NCBI GenBank assembly: GCA_946406115.1
Contig: OX291548.1
Span: 7,552,373 to 7,616,372 of the forward strand
DNA from: Apoda limacodes
Taxonomy: Eukaryota > Arthropoda > Insecta > Lepidoptera > Limacodidae
Length of the DNA: 64,000 nt
Direction: 5' to 3'
Part shown: positions 9,571 to 21,649 of the stretch, one piece after another
How positions within the stretch are numbered: position 1 is the stretch's first letter
How the letters are laid out: each line of letters opens with the position of its first letter
Position numbers and translations under genes: made by a program
Notes under the pieces: model-generated
Databases searched by the model: none
The model's input: the letters and a program-made list of their open reading frames with translations, nothing else
What the model was told of the DNA's origin: nothing

Positions 9571-12387
9571 ATAAGACTGCCATTTGTTTTCTCTATTGCT
9601 ATATATATAATTGTAAAATTATTATTATGATGCAATAATATATATTATTATGATATTGTAAAATACTAAAAGAAGAGACTTACTTATTACTTATTAAAAA
9701 CCTTTGGTAAGTACCTAATTTAGAGATTGGGAAGTGTAACTAGTATTGTTTATGCACCTATGAAAACCTATTATCAAAATGCATACATTTGTTTTTATTT
9801 ATATTATTTTATTACTTAGGTCCTACACATCAACTTTGTCTTCCTTAAGGACCCTTTTACAAAAGGTCTATGCAGCAAAGCCTTGATGATACAGTAGAGT
9901 ATTATTTGCAGTATGGACAGATTTATAGGCTATTTAGTTTTATGAAGTCTCCATTCCCGTGCGTGCTGTAAAGTTTCTATGTGAAAGTTAAAAGCACTGT
10001 TGTACTACTGCAAGAAACATTTTACTGTGGCCTTAGTCCCGAGAGGATATGAAATTTGCAAAAGCTGAGCTAAAGCCAAGTTGTCGTTACAGCTTCCGCT
10101 TACATTATTTCTTTCAGATTTAATCTAGGGAGTTTTGTGATTTGAAAGTGTTTGATAGTATTATTACCTATTAGCTTGTTGAGAATTAAAAAAAAACATT
10201 TAATAACGAATAAAGGTACGTGTTTTATTTGAAGAAAAATCAATACTAAAGGTATTTACTACTAAAAGTCGTGTGTAACTAGTGATTATAGAACGTCTAA
10301 ATTCATGAGAAGGTCGTAGCAAGTCACAAAGCATTGATCGATGACCCGAATATTTTTAATGCCTAAAATATTAAAAAGTCAAGTCAAAGTCATGTCACAA
10401 ATGTTATATAATATAATTTTTAAGAAACACATACTTCTTAATGTTCTTTAGCGATTATAAAGCTAAAAAACTCGGCGAGTTGTTAGTAAGTTCAGCGTCT
10501 AATTCAAAATTCAGCAGCAGTCGACTGAACTCTGAATTATGTGGGGCAAAGCAGGTGTCGCTTCAAACACGATGGTGACCATACAAAGCGATACGCGATG
10601 TTTTTTTTAGAGCGTAGATACGTGTAACAATAATATTAAAACATATGCAGTGGAACTATAGCATTGATCCCTTTACGTTAATAAATGCTTGCTTTAACTT
10701 CTGTAAGAAAAAATATTGATAATAATAGATGTATCCTGTTACTATAGAATATTGTATGCACTTACGACATGTTGTATAATTATGTATTTTATATCCTTGA
10801 ATATAGCAGATACCGTTATTATTATAGTCGTCTGTTTTAACAAGGACTAGCAGACAACATACAATGCAAAATATTCGGTGGTCCGTCATACGGCAGGTGA
10901 ACACGCTCTCATTGTAACCTACACATTATACATTATTCAGGGAGTCATAAACGAAGAAAGGTTATTTCTATGTATGTGTATTATATTGTATTTCTTACTT
11001 CTGTATTTGTAAGATTTATGTACTAAGACTTTATAAGTCACTAGAAGTTGTATTATACTATACAACTACACTTCCATATATTTATTATTGGTAAAAAACC
11101 TTACAACTGCAAGGAATCGTACGTCGTATACAGAACCTCCATAGCTACCAATTTATAAGTTTCTAGGTTAAGTATATTCTTAGAGACCAGAATTTCGCTT
11201 GCAGTGGTGAACAAGCGCAAAGGTGACAAGCTGCTGAGAGCAGTGATGAAAAATTCAAATAGGAAGATGCAGTTTATCCAGTGCCTCAGACTGTAGCGTG
11301 GCATATATTTGCTTTGTAGTTTAGTTTAGTATAAACAAATATATTTTTCTTTAGTATTGCGCAGTAGAGAAAAAAACGACAATTCATAGAATAATCGACT
11401 AAATATACAATTATAGTGTACGGAAATCATGTTAAACTTGCGGCCCGCATACAGCCCTTCTGTCTATCCGGCTGCGGCCAACTTCAATTTTAAGTAGGTA
11501 TAAGTTATATATAATAGTCGTTTAAGAAAAAAGGCTTAAAATAGATCTATACTGTTTAGTTTTCATACATTTATTTTGAAAGTATATGTACACAAATAAT
11601 AGTAGATAGATACTAATGGTTAAAAAGTAGCACTAGGAATTTAGTACTACGATGGGTGGAATGAGTTTTTCTATTAAACTAACAAATTCAAACCTTATGA
11701 AACAATTAAGGCTATTTTACTTAATTTTACAGCTAGGTGCTTGACCTATGAATGTTACATATACATTTATATATTTATGTTATGGTCGGGCACTGATCCC
11801 AAGATATAAAATTCAAATATTTGTGGCTTAAAAATCAAAAATTTCTGACAAAGACGTTCTTAATTTTACTACTATGAAAATAAGTCTTATTATATACCCA
11901 AATAAAATAAAGTCAAGCAGATTATGAAATAAAACGATATCTCATTTCTAAAAATAAGATACAGTTTGAACATGTTACCAATAATCCAGGGCTTCTTCAA
12001 GACAAAGATAAACAGGACCTTTCAAATTTAAACAGTGCGAAGATAAATAAAATACGGGTTTCATTAAATTTTAGATTTGTGGCTTATATTATAGAGCTGT
12101 CATAGTGAACAGCAAAAGTCGTTTAGTCCGTTAATTATTGATATCGACGATGTGTAACGTAACGGTTGTTCTAAAAATACGGCACTGAAATATTAACCGT
12201 ATCGAAAAGTATTCAAAACATTCAGACGTGTTTTGTTATATTTTTGGAGTAGAAACTAAATATTGTTTAACCGAGCTCTAGTTTTGTAAAGTTAAAACTT
12301 TCAGTTAGTTATTTCTTCGTAAAGTTATTTTTGTTTCTGTTCTACAAGCCATAAAGAAGTAAACGTTTTTTAGTTTAAATTTGTTGT
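9571..12387. other. Long AT-rich stretch, no feature seen
   Basis: Short low-complexity runs are scattered through it. Isolated GC-richer spots lie near 10500-10620, 11205-11300 and 11430-11480. None carries a recognisable motif or a convincing frame. Confidence 0.5.
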
Positions 12388-12790
12388 TTTTAGGGTTCCG
12401 TACCCAAAGGGTGCAAACGGAGTCCTATTACCAAGCCTACATTGATTGTCTATCCGATCTTTAAAGAGATCTTTCTTTTGGATCAAAGTAGGTAAAAGTC
12501 TGAACTGTTTACAGAATATGTGTTATTATTAAGGATTTCCTAAAAAACAAAAGAAAAGAAAAGTAATATATATTTAATTTAAGTGTTCCCCCTTAAATTA
12601 AATAAACAAGAAACATGGTTTTTGTTGTTTTTTGCATTATTGTAAAAACGGCCTTCAAACTTACAACAATTATAGTAATAATTAGTAAAACAATAATCAA
12701 ACAACAAATAATAAAATCCGTCCGAGTGTGAGTCGGGCTCGTATAATCTGTGGTGGTACGGAACCAACAGTCGTTATTTGACAACCTTTC
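12388..12790 (+). repeat. AGGGTTCCG-family dispersed element
   Basis: The head TTTTTAGGGTTCCGTACCC is followed by AAAGGGTGCAAACGGAGTCC, TATTACCAAGCC and CTTTAAAGAGATC. Near the right end GTGTGAGTCGGGCTCG and GGTGGTACGGAACC occur; GGTACGGAACC is the reverse complement of the head motif, giving subterminal inverted repeats. This matches the architecture of the copy at 53583-54027. Confidence 0.7.
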
Positions 12791-12990
12791 AAAATTCATT
12801 CCAATGGTAAAAAATATTTCTTAATAGCCTACTTCAGGTCTCTTAATTTACGAGCTGTATTGTATGTTTTGGTTTTTTAAGGAGCTCAAAATGAAACTCT
12901 GAGCATAAACCAAGCGATTTAGTAACAGACATAATTGAACAGTATTTAACAATATTCAACTAGGTAGAAATCGGATAAAATACACATTAA

Positions 12991-13195
12991 CCATAAATTA
13001 GGAGTGATTCTGTTAATGGTACCAAATACCGGTTTTATTAATAATTTACAAAGCAAGGCCCGGACGAAGCAATTAGCTGAATTCCGTAATAGACTCCCCG
13101 CACACGACATTAAACGCGTTACAATTCCATTCCGAACCGGAACGATTCCCGAAATTAAATATGCATTAATTGGTACGTTCTCAAAATAAAACAGG
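12991..13195. other. GC-richer island in AT-rich DNA
   Basis: A 61-codon frame (13004-13189, non-ATG start) spans sequence such as GGCCCGGACGAAGC and TTCCGAACCGGAACG; the latter holds the palindrome TTCCGAACCGGAA in part. The product is not recognised. Confidence 0.25.
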
Positions 13196-14149
13196 TGTAC
13201 CTTAATATTGCAGGAGCTGTAATTGTCAACTCACTTATAACTTCACAAACCATGTGAATTGCTTCATGAATTTTTCTTTCACATTATATTGGTGTTTTCG
13301 GTTTAGTAAATTTTTCTCATAGCGGCTAGCTCTTTTTTTACCGTTTTTCTAGTATCGTGTGTATTTCAAGGTTATAGGTTAAACTATTGAAAATAATTTA
13401 ACTATGATAAATTGTAGTACATAGTTAATAATCCTAACTAAAAGCTAAAAAAATATTGTTCGCTTTTATATATAAGTTATTAAGATAGAAGCCAAAGATA
13501 TTGCTTAAGTTTCTGAGAGGAAGAGTTAGTTACTTAAAAAAATAATGGAACTATCATACCATTTTAAAGGGAATGGAAATCGACCTAAGCGTATTAAAAA
13601 AATAACACAGTAGTAGCCACAATCATCACGAAACTCGTGACTCAACCAAAACCGGAAGAATGTTACCTAGTTAATTGAAAGCTGGGAAAATTACATAAAC
13701 TTTTAAAAAGATTAAGTTCTTCAAACTGGTATGTAAGACAAGACGTGCACGAATTACTATTATCGACATTTTTATGAAGATGATAAGTAAAATTAATGTT
13801 TTAAGCTTCCGATATTTCAATGCTCGGGAATATAGGGAGTTTAAAATATTTGACTAATGATTCCTATTAGCGATATAAACCGTTAATACAATAAATACCA
13901 TAAACTGTACTGTGAAATTTAAAAGCCGTAAAATACATTATAATCCCGGTAAAGATCATGCAGTTATAGACGCGTAGATAACGATATTCTGTACATTCCG
14001 ATATCAAAATCGCACCTTCACATTTTTCACTTTAATTCATAACAGAGGCCGTGCAATTATATCAGCAAATACACAAATAAGTAGAACAAGAGCGTTCGTG
14101 ACTGGCGTCTTGCAGGAAAATAGCAAATTTCTAAATTTATTAAAATGTA
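13196..14149. other. AT-rich, no feature seen
   Basis: Nothing was identified. Confidence 0.5.
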
Positions 14150-14285
14150 GCGGTAAATTATGTACATTGCGACGTGACGTAGCGTGGTCGCGATAAGAAA
14201 CGCTGCGGGGCTTATCTGACGTGTGTGGGGGCCCTTGCGTCGCGTCGGCTTCACCTCGGGCCTCGATTGCGACAGTTTGTAGCTG
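14150..14285. promoter_or_regulatory. CpG-rich patch, possible regulatory element
   Basis: CpG density rises sharply (GCGACGTGACGTAGCG, GCGTCGCGTCGG). CTTATCTGAC contains a GATA-type site on the minus strand. There is no clear TATA, initiator or splice signal, so a promoter is only one possibility. Confidence 0.25.
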
Positions 14286-15868
14286 ACTTAGCTCTTTAGC
14301 TCTCCTTAAAATGTAACCTAAATGATTTCGTGCGGCAACTAGACTTTAATGGCGGTACTTGTTTGGTATATGTAGTTGTTTGTATGATTTTTGGTTAGGG
14401 AAAGTACGACGTAGCAATATAAAAGCGTTTAAAGCTTTTTTTAGTTATTTAACTTCTAGTGGTTATATTTAAAGTAGCTTTCTAATATAGGTACTACTTA
14501 CTACAAAAGTGTTAAAATATGTCCAGTAGTACCTATAAGCACAGGGTAGGATCGGCTGCCGCTAGATGGACGGGTAGCCGTTGCATACTAGCTGTACAGA
14601 CCAGCACGCTGTGAAGAAAGTTAGGTGATGCCTTTTTCTACTAGTGGACGTCTTTAAGCTAATGATCTCCATACGAAGTCCTAACGATATTATGTAAGAC
14701 ACTTTAAAGGTAAAATTTAAAGAAACGGCGTTGGTAGTTAAATTTTAAGATCGAATTCGTGAAAAACTTTTATGAAAGGAATCTGTCATGAAAAGGACGG
14801 AAAATGCAATGTACGCTGAAGAATGAGACGTCATCATATTGAGAATTAGATGGCGTTAAAGTTTTATTTATATTGTGTGTAATAGATGGTCGCAATTTTT
14901 TTAGTAATCATACCGATTATTCGTATAGGGACGATAATGTTAGTATATCTATAATATACTATTTTATATACAGATATATATAGTATACTATATATATATA
15001 CACTATACTATATACATCTCTTTGTCTATTTTTCTCTTATTTTGAAATCAATGTAAAGTAAAATTTAGGGAACTTCGGAGATTATGGCAAAATTATTTTT
15101 ACATAAATCTGCGACGTTTCCCCTGTAGCATCACGCTACCATTCTTAGGAGTCGAGCGAAAAGAAACAAGTCAGAAAGAACCTTAAAACGAAGGGTGCGA
15201 CGGGCTATGCCTTCAACGGAAAGGGCAGATAAACATAAACTTATGCTAGGACAGCTAGTCTTATTAGTTTTGAATCCTGTTGATACAATAAACAGATTTT
15301 AATATAATTATTATATTGATAAGATATTAATGACATATATACATCGAAGCGTATAGCGGTAAATCAGAAGTTGGAACAGTTAAAATTTGAGTTTTATTGC
15401 ATGCCTTAAAAGATCTGACTTTTACAGTTTTAAGTTACAGTTTACTGATAAATTATTAGTAGTACACTGTATACTTGGCAGGTACATTATTAGTAATGAT
15501 TTACCTGCCAATTATTAAAAATAATTTGTAATGCGCTAATACCTGAATACTTAAAATGAACTATGTTCTGGTATCTAAATAATAGTTAAACCAAAAATCA
15601 GAATCAGCTAAAAGATAAGCGGGCACTATTTAAGACCGCGAATACAATTATTATTCTGCTGATGCTGTGTGGTTTACGAGATTCTGCTGTTATATCACTC
15701 GGAGTGCCAAGTTGTTTCGTGACATTTGAGCTATATTCAGCTAAATGTGTTCTAAAATACTAAATATCACTAATTTGCAACGATAGTTTTAATGTTACAA
15801 CGACAGATGTCACCCTGTCCCAGCATCTCTACTCGGAATTCATAACTTTTACTGACATTCAGTTAATT
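14286..15868. other. AT-rich; one palindromic AT block
   Basis: At 14945-15020 overlapping TATAGTATACTATA-type palindromes form an AT cruciform-prone block. A GC-richer patch at 15110-15230 has no recognisable content. Confidence 0.5.
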
Positions 15869-15992
15869 GATACTTAATAGGTATATTAACATAAGTGATA
15901 GGTACTCAATAGGTATTTTAACACAAGTGACAGGTACTTTAAATGTATTTTAAAACAACCGAAAGGTACTAGTCAACTATTTTAACACAACT
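15869..15992 (+). repeat. 32-bp minisatellite, four copies
   Basis: Units at 15869-15896 (28 bp, 4-bp deletion), 15897-15928, 15929-15960 and 15961-15992. The shared skeleton is GAnAGGTACT...TATTTTAACACAAnt. Copies are clearly diverged, so the array is old. Confidence 0.85.
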
Positions 15993-16965
15993 GCTATTTG
16001 ATACGAGTGCATCTTTAATACAAGGCCAAGTAAAGATTTAATATGCCAGCACCACACTGTTTTGTTCTGCGCCCCTTAGAAAGAACCAGGAGCTCCAAAC
16101 CGCAAATGCCCTACCCCTTATCAGCAGCAAAAATTTGGGCCTATTCGACGCTTGCATTATAATTTTACTTACACGATAATTTTTTGAAGCTTCAACCAAC
16201 TTCGACAAATCTGAAAGGTACACTTTTCAATCAGAATTATTATAATGAGATAAAAGGGAAAATCTTTTGAAATATGATTTTTATCCTGTTTTTACAAAGC
16301 AAAAACAATGGTATGCAGTCGATTAAATTTATTGGTTTCGTTTCTATAAATCAATTCAAGGACGGAACCACAATGCGGCGAGCGACGTTGATTCGCAATT
16401 AGAATAGCGCTAACAATAGCTAATTAGGTTAAATAAACTAATTTACACCAAAATAGATTACGTAATAGAACCCATTTATTTGAGAAAGATTTACATCGAG
16501 CATTGAGTAATAATAATTTGTTTTGAAAAATATATTTTTACGATTTGTTTGTTTTTAATTGTATGACATAAACTTAAAAAAAACACCGCATGTTTTGTAA
16601 GCTTTTGACGTTTACGAGAACGTTTGTATAAGTGGAAAGAATACAATCTTTAAATTGTTATTGATGATGTGTCCTATGCGCGCGATAGTAAGTATCACCC
16701 GCGCCATGTTAGGTATATAACGGTTATAAGGGCAACACGGAGTAAAAGTATATGTACACAGTGTTGTAGAACCGCCCAATTAATATTACTGGTCGTTAAC
16801 ATAAGTTAAATATTTATATATGTATGCTCTTTGTTTACGCTTAAATATAGACGCCATATAAACCGTAGTAGCAAACTATTGTTATGTTAAAGTCTACCAT
16901 CAACGTTATTATATCATAAAGCTAGGTTAAAATGCAATGATGTATAAAAAGTAGTGAAAAAAACG
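15993..16965. other. AT-rich, no feature seen
   Basis: No structure beyond AT-rich sequence was recognised. Confidence 0.5.
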
Positions 16966-17090
16966 TAGGCGAGCTACAAAGATGCTACGCTCTGCTACGC
17001 CAGTGCTACGGTGCTACAGCGTAGCGCGATAAAACAAAACGTAGAGGCGCTTGTAAAAAGTAATTGTGTGGAATACTGCCGCGTAGCCGG
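16966..17090. repeat. CTACG-rich cluster
   Basis: TGCTACG/TGCTACA recurs four to five times within 50 bp, followed by AGCGTAGCGCG, so GCTACGC and GCGTAGC are paired as inverted motifs. I have seen similar CTACG clusters in lepidopteran repeats. Boundaries are uncertain. Confidence 0.5.
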
Positions 17091-17153
17091 CGCGGTACTA
17101 AAATATCAACTGTTTTTTTCTATCTATATGTAGTGTGAAATTGTAAAATATTT

Positions 17154-17472
17154 GTATCTATTATTTACAATTTTTAGTTAACAACGATAAACGATTTTCA
17201 GAACTAGAATCCTTCAGGTAGACAGTGGATTTTGTGTTACACGTGTCCTTTTTAGGGTTTCGTACCCTGAGGGTGCCAACGGAGCCTTATAACTAAAAGA
17301 ATCAAGTTTTATTTAAAAATGGGAGTAACACAACAAAAATAAAGCGCCATTAAATTAATTTAAAAAAGTAAAAAAGAAATCGACATTTGAACGCGGCAAA
17401 GTGGCGCTGTAACGGTAATTTAAGATGGTAAATGACTCGGGCCCGTTTCACACTTAGCCGGTTTTTATTATT
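17154..17472 (+). repeat. AGGGTTCCG-family element, left copy of inverted pair
   Basis: Bases 17154-17295 align as an inverted repeat with 19661-19808: shared TTACAATTTTTAGTTAACAA, GGTAGACAGTGGA, GTTACACGTGTCC, TTTTTAGGGTT and GAGGGTGCCAACGG. The copy ends with TTAGCCGGTTTTTATT, the usual 3' signature of the family, directly before the 3' end of a LINE. Confidence 0.75.
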
Positions 17473-17862
17473 TATTGTTAGACATAGACATAGACATTTC
17501 TTTATTTAACACACATATACAACACAAGCAAAAACATAAAAAAAAAATTTACACATAGATTACACAAGCATTTAGATAATACCTATTAAAAAAAAAAAAA
17601 AACAATAACAATAACATTAAGAAAATAAATACACAAAGAAGAAACTAATTCTAAGACTATTTACTAAATTATTATAAAAATTGTAATACATAAATAAAAA
17701 ATAAATAAATTGATATTAATTAAAATAATAATGTCAATAATATGATCAGCTTGCATTGTATTAGGTGTCAAATTGGACCCACTCAGCATTTGCTTTGGTA
17801 GAAAAACTACTAAAGCGCTGATTTTCAGTGGAGCCCAGATGACTTTCAGATGCAGTGTGCAG

Positions 17863-17885
17863 ATATATATATATATATATATATA
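17863..17885. repeat. (AT)n microsatellite
   Basis: Eleven AT dinucleotides lie within the LINE 3' UTR. Confidence 0.9.
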
Positions 17886-17982
17886 AAAATGAGCGTTTTT
17901 ACTGATTTAATTAAAAGGCATTAAATTTCACTTCAAAGTACATACCTGGATAAATGTTGAAATGGGAAGAATGTTGTTTAAA

Positions 17983-19335
17983 TTATAGAATCATATTTAG
18001 TGAAGGGCTACCGGTAAAAGTTTGTTTTTGTTTTAGTGTTAAATATTTTCTATATTGAATTTTGAAAGTTTTTAATGTACAGCAGTTCCGAATAGGGGGG
18101 GGTAGACTGTTCCAGCATTTGGTAGCCGCAAATCGGAAGCTTCCTTGAAAGGCCGCAGTTCTATGTTTTTGAGTTTTCATCAAGTAATTGGAAGCTCTGG
18201 TATTGTATGAATTATAATCCCTACACCATCTCAGCTTTTCATACATGTAGGAAGGTTGTTGAAATTTAACAACTCCGAACACAAGGGTTGCGAGATGCGC
18301 TTGTCTACGGAAAGACATTTTTAATATGTTTGCGGTGTTCAGATAGGGAGTGGTATGGGCGCGCGGGAGAATGTTAAAGCAGTATCGAGCGCAAGCGTTC
18401 TGTACTCTTTGTAGTATTCGCTCTGTGCGCGCCAACAACCGAGGCCAGTAAACAACGTCACCATAGTTCAGCCTGGATAGCACCAGAGAGTTGCAGAGCA
18501 TTATTCGTAGCTCAGTGCTAAGATAATTACGTACTTGGTACAAAACCTTAAGCCTGTAAAATGCATTTCTGACCACTTCCAACACGTGTTTTTCGAATCG
18601 AAGACTATCATCCATAGAAAGACCTAAATTACGAGCCTCCGCTACCCGCTGCAGAGGTGTTCCTCTAATGTTTACTACAAAGTTATGTCCAATAATGCGA
18701 TCTATTTGATGTTTTGATCCTAGTACCATATATTTGGATTTTTCAGGATTCAAAGTTAACATGTTGGACTCAGACCATTGTACTATGCGTCCTAGATCAT
18801 CATTTTATTTAGAAATAGCGGAATATGTTGAATTAGGATCAAATGAAAGATAAAGTTGTATGTCATCAGCATACATATGGAACTTACAATAGCTAAGAGA
18901 ATTAATTACATCTGCAGTATACAAAACGAACAGTATTGGTCCTAAAATTGAACCTTGAGGTACACCTTTGGTTACAGGGCTTGTTTCGGATCTGTTTATT
19001 TTTCCTTCATTATCTTTCAGTTCGACAAGTTGAGAACGACCACTAAGATAGCTATCGAACCATTTAATAGTACTTAATTCAAACCCATAGTAAGCCATTT
19101 TTGATAATATTAGCGAGTGATTTATTGTATCAAATGCCCTTGAAAAATCTAATAAAACCAACACAGATCCCATGCCTTCATCTTGAGCGACCAAAAGGTT
19201 ATGTACAACATCGAATAAAGCCGTAGCCGTGCTGCGTGTCTTTCGAAAACCAGACTGCAACTCGGGAAGAATTCGGTTTTTTTCTAAGTACTCAGTTAGG
19301 TGGGTACATACTGTTCTTTCAACCAGTTTGGACAA
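17983..19335 (-). pseudogene. LINE reverse transcriptase, truncated, one nonsense codon
   Basis: The frame is split by a single in-frame TAA at 18805-18807; the parts before and after it are in the same frame. The upstream part (176 residues) has RT motif A (LLDFSRAFDT, near residue 61), motif B (GVPQGSILGP, near 124) and motif C (YADDIQLY, near 155). The downstream part (259 residues) begins with LTLNPEKSK (motif D), then LGLSMDDSLRFEKH (motif E-like), and ends with KCWNSLPPPIRN, the C-terminal block typical of CR1/L2/Jockey-type LINEs. In a living element it would copy LINE RNA into DNA at a nicked target. Here the N-terminal RT and endonuclease are missing, so it is inactive. The catalytic YADD is intact and there is only one stop, suggesting a fairly young insertion. 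Clade assignment within the group is unsure. Confidence 0.85.
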
Positions 19336-19424
19336 ATTGTTATACTTTAGAACTCACACATTCTATATTTACTGCAAGATTGAAGGCAGTATGTTTTACT
19401 TTTTTGACGATAGAGCATCACTAT

Positions 19425-19600
19425 ATTATTAGGAGTTTATATTTAGCAACATCAAGCTTGGTCAGTGATTGGATGGGTGACCCATCCCAATGGACGCTTA
19501 GCGGCACACATTTTGTTTTTGTTTCTGTTCGTAAATTACTTAAATGGTAGTACAGAACCCACGGTTCGCGAGTCTGTTTAACCAACCAATTTAAAGAATA
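19425..19600 (+). mobile_element. SINE-like segment with 5S rRNA-like internal promoter
   Basis: At 19443-19482 the sequence TTTAGCAACATC is followed by GGTCAGTGATTGG and ATGGGTGACC. This follows the order and spacing of the 5S rRNA internal control region (A box AAGCAACATCGGG, C box GGTTAGTACTTGGATGGGTGACC-like; insect 5S recalled from memory). Further right, 19545-19575 has a GTACAGAACCC...CGCGAGTC tail like the GGTACGGAACCC...GCGAGTCC end of the copy at 53583. Only about 40 bp resemble 5S, so this is not a 5S gene; a 5S-derived SINE is my best reading. Confidence 0.5.
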
Positions 19601-19607
19601 ACACATA

Positions 19608-19810
19608 TTCTGTAAAAAATTGAAGCTTCTATCTATTTTGGTCTGACAGACAGTGTCGGCTTAGATATAGGGCCCCGTTGGCACCCTCGGGGTAGGGAAC
19701 CCTAAAAAGGACACGTGTAACACAAAGTCCACTGTCTACCTAAAGTAGTTCTGAAAAGCGTTTGTCTAGCCAGAAAATGTTGTTAACTAAAAATTGTAAA
19801 TAAAAGATAT
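19608..19810 (-). repeat. AGGGTTCCG-family element, right copy of inverted pair
   Basis: The minus strand reads TTAGTTAACAAC, GGTAGACAGTGGA, GTTACACGTGTCC, TTTTTAGGGTTCC, GGTGCCAACGGGG, then CTGTCTGTCAGACC. It pairs with 17154-17295. The two arms differ by substitutions and an 11-bp insertion near 19760, so they are old copies, not recent duplicates. Confidence 0.75.
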
Positions 19811-19880
19811 CTCTTTAGTTATCAATGTTCGGGTTTAAAAAGTTTGTTCCGTTTGTTTCATTTTAAAATATCATATTTGA

Positions 19881-19900
19881 CCGCTCGAGCGCTCGAGCGG
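19881..19900. repeat. 20-bp perfect palindrome
   Basis: CCGCTCGAGCGCTCGAGCGG is self-complementary, and the flanks TTTGA and TCAAA extend the symmetry with an asymmetrical spacer. It is unusually GC-rich for its surroundings. Confidence 0.9.
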
Positions 19901-21649
19901 AATGGTCAAACATTGCGGGTCGCTTTCTGATACTGTACTCCAAGTATGATTTATCCCGAAGAATCTTGTGGAAGATATGGTCGCATATCTTAGCATATTT
20001 GAGAAAAAAAGAAGTTCTATCCGTTTAATTTGACGAGTAAAATGAGATATCTACAGCTGCGTAATTCCTGATTTCCAAGAAAAGCAGAAAACAATTGCAA
20101 TTATAGTCACAATAGATATAAATTTTAATAAAATAATCAAATAAAAACGGTATTTATCTACTTTGTGTAATTTATAATTATTTGTCAACATCATTTGTAA
20201 TTGAAATTTCGAGTTCGAGTCACTAGGGAATCTCAGCTACGGACTGTAAAACGGAATTCCGCGAATATTCTTCGTTCAATGTACCCACTTGTACTTGTAC
20301 TGACATCTTGTTTGAGAAATCATTTTTCTGTATCAAAGACGTATTTCGACGTTTGAAAGCTGGCGCGAGCGCTAGAAGCAAATTGTTATTGATATATAGC
20401 AGTAGAGTTTGCCGACCAAAATAAAAAAGTTTACAATTTTTAAAAATGACAGTTTTTTTATTGAGTTTTGAAACAGTTATATCAACGTTTTTTGTACAAC
20501 ACACTACAAGGCCTATTACTTTAAGTGTTGTTGCCAAATAACGACACTATTATTACACCATTCAAATGTATGACAATGTTATATATATATATTTTTTACA
20601 CAAATATTAACGTAACTTGGAGACCTCTACACCGTTTTCCAAAACCAAAGTCACGCTTAATGTTATTGTTAAAGGCTCAGAAAATTATACAAATATTTTT
20701 AGCAGTAAAATTGTGTACTAACAACCTAGTAATACGAACTGAAACATTGTTTATTAGTAAACATCGAAGGTTTTGCCTGCTTTGTTTTTGGAGTCTAACT
20801 AGGTTATCGATTTATTTATTTTTTGCGTGTTAGACCCCCTATCTAGAACTTCTGTTCATTGAGTCTACGAGCTATGCATTACGTGGGCTGCAAACTGCCG
20901 AAAGGACACTCAGGGATTGAATTATGTAAATTTTTTTGTTTAGATTTGTTGACCATAGGGTCTAATTTAAAGTGACTAAGTCCAGCATTTATAACTTGAA
21001 GTTGTTGATGTGTCAAGTAGGCCACTATTGTAATGCAGGCACATAATAGGTAAACTAAAACATATTAGGACTGTACAGTTTTTTTGTGGAACTGAACTTG
21101 ACGATAAAAAGTGATAAAGTCTGCCTTTTGATATTTCGACTTTAAAATACACTCTTTAGAACCACAAATAGCATATACCATACTAATTAGCAAATTAACA
21201 TAAAACAAACAACAGAAGTCATTATTGAATACTTTAAGAAAACGGAAAACTGTTTACTAAAAAACTTCAGAGATGGCAGAATCGGAGCCGAGCAGATGGC
21301 GCCACTTGATATATAACTAAGCTTTAAAAAAACGAACGAATTCTCAAACTGGGAGGTGTAATGGCGCGTGGGAAATTTACAGTTGCATTGTTGCACCAAA
21401 CTGCAGCGGGCGGGACCGGTACTAACGTTGGGGAAAAGTTACATCCAAGCTTCCACGCGTAAACATAGTTTGTCGTGATCGGTTGTTTTTCAATCGAAAA
21501 CACATAAATGCTCGAAATATCGGATTGACTATAAAATAGATATTTTTGATTGGTTTTCCAGAAGTTTATTATGTAACACTTAAATAGTTCTTCTTAGTTG
21601 TATGTAATTTAGATGGATAGTTTTTTGGCCTTTTAAGTACAGGTGGTAA
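19901..21649. other. AT-rich, no gene seen
   Basis: A minus-strand frame ends at 20223 with a short ATG-started tail (about 27 codons from 20306) that I do not recognise. A GC-richer patch at 21270-21440 has no clear content. Confidence 0.45.

Larger units (their letters stand above)
17480..19337 (-). mobile_element. 5'-truncated non-LTR retrotransposon (LINE)
   Basis: The minus-strand element contains the 3' part of a reverse-transcriptase ORF and a 3' UTR of about 500 bp. The left edge, at its 3' end, is a terminal tandem of GACATAGACATAGACATT (17481 onward), matching the short terminal repeats that end some CR1/L2/Jockey-group LINEs. An (AT)n tract sits in the UTR at 17863-17885. The 5' end stops abruptly inside the RT domain near 19337, beyond which the frame hits stops, as expected of incomplete reverse transcription. 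No endonuclease domain remains. Confidence 0.85.

Noticed and set aside
19236..19550. 104-codon plus-strand frame
   Set aside because: It crosses the 5' junction of the minus-strand LINE and is antisense to its RT.
19425..19600. 5S rRNA gene
   Set aside because: Only about 40 bp of the internal control region resemble 5S; the rest is absent.
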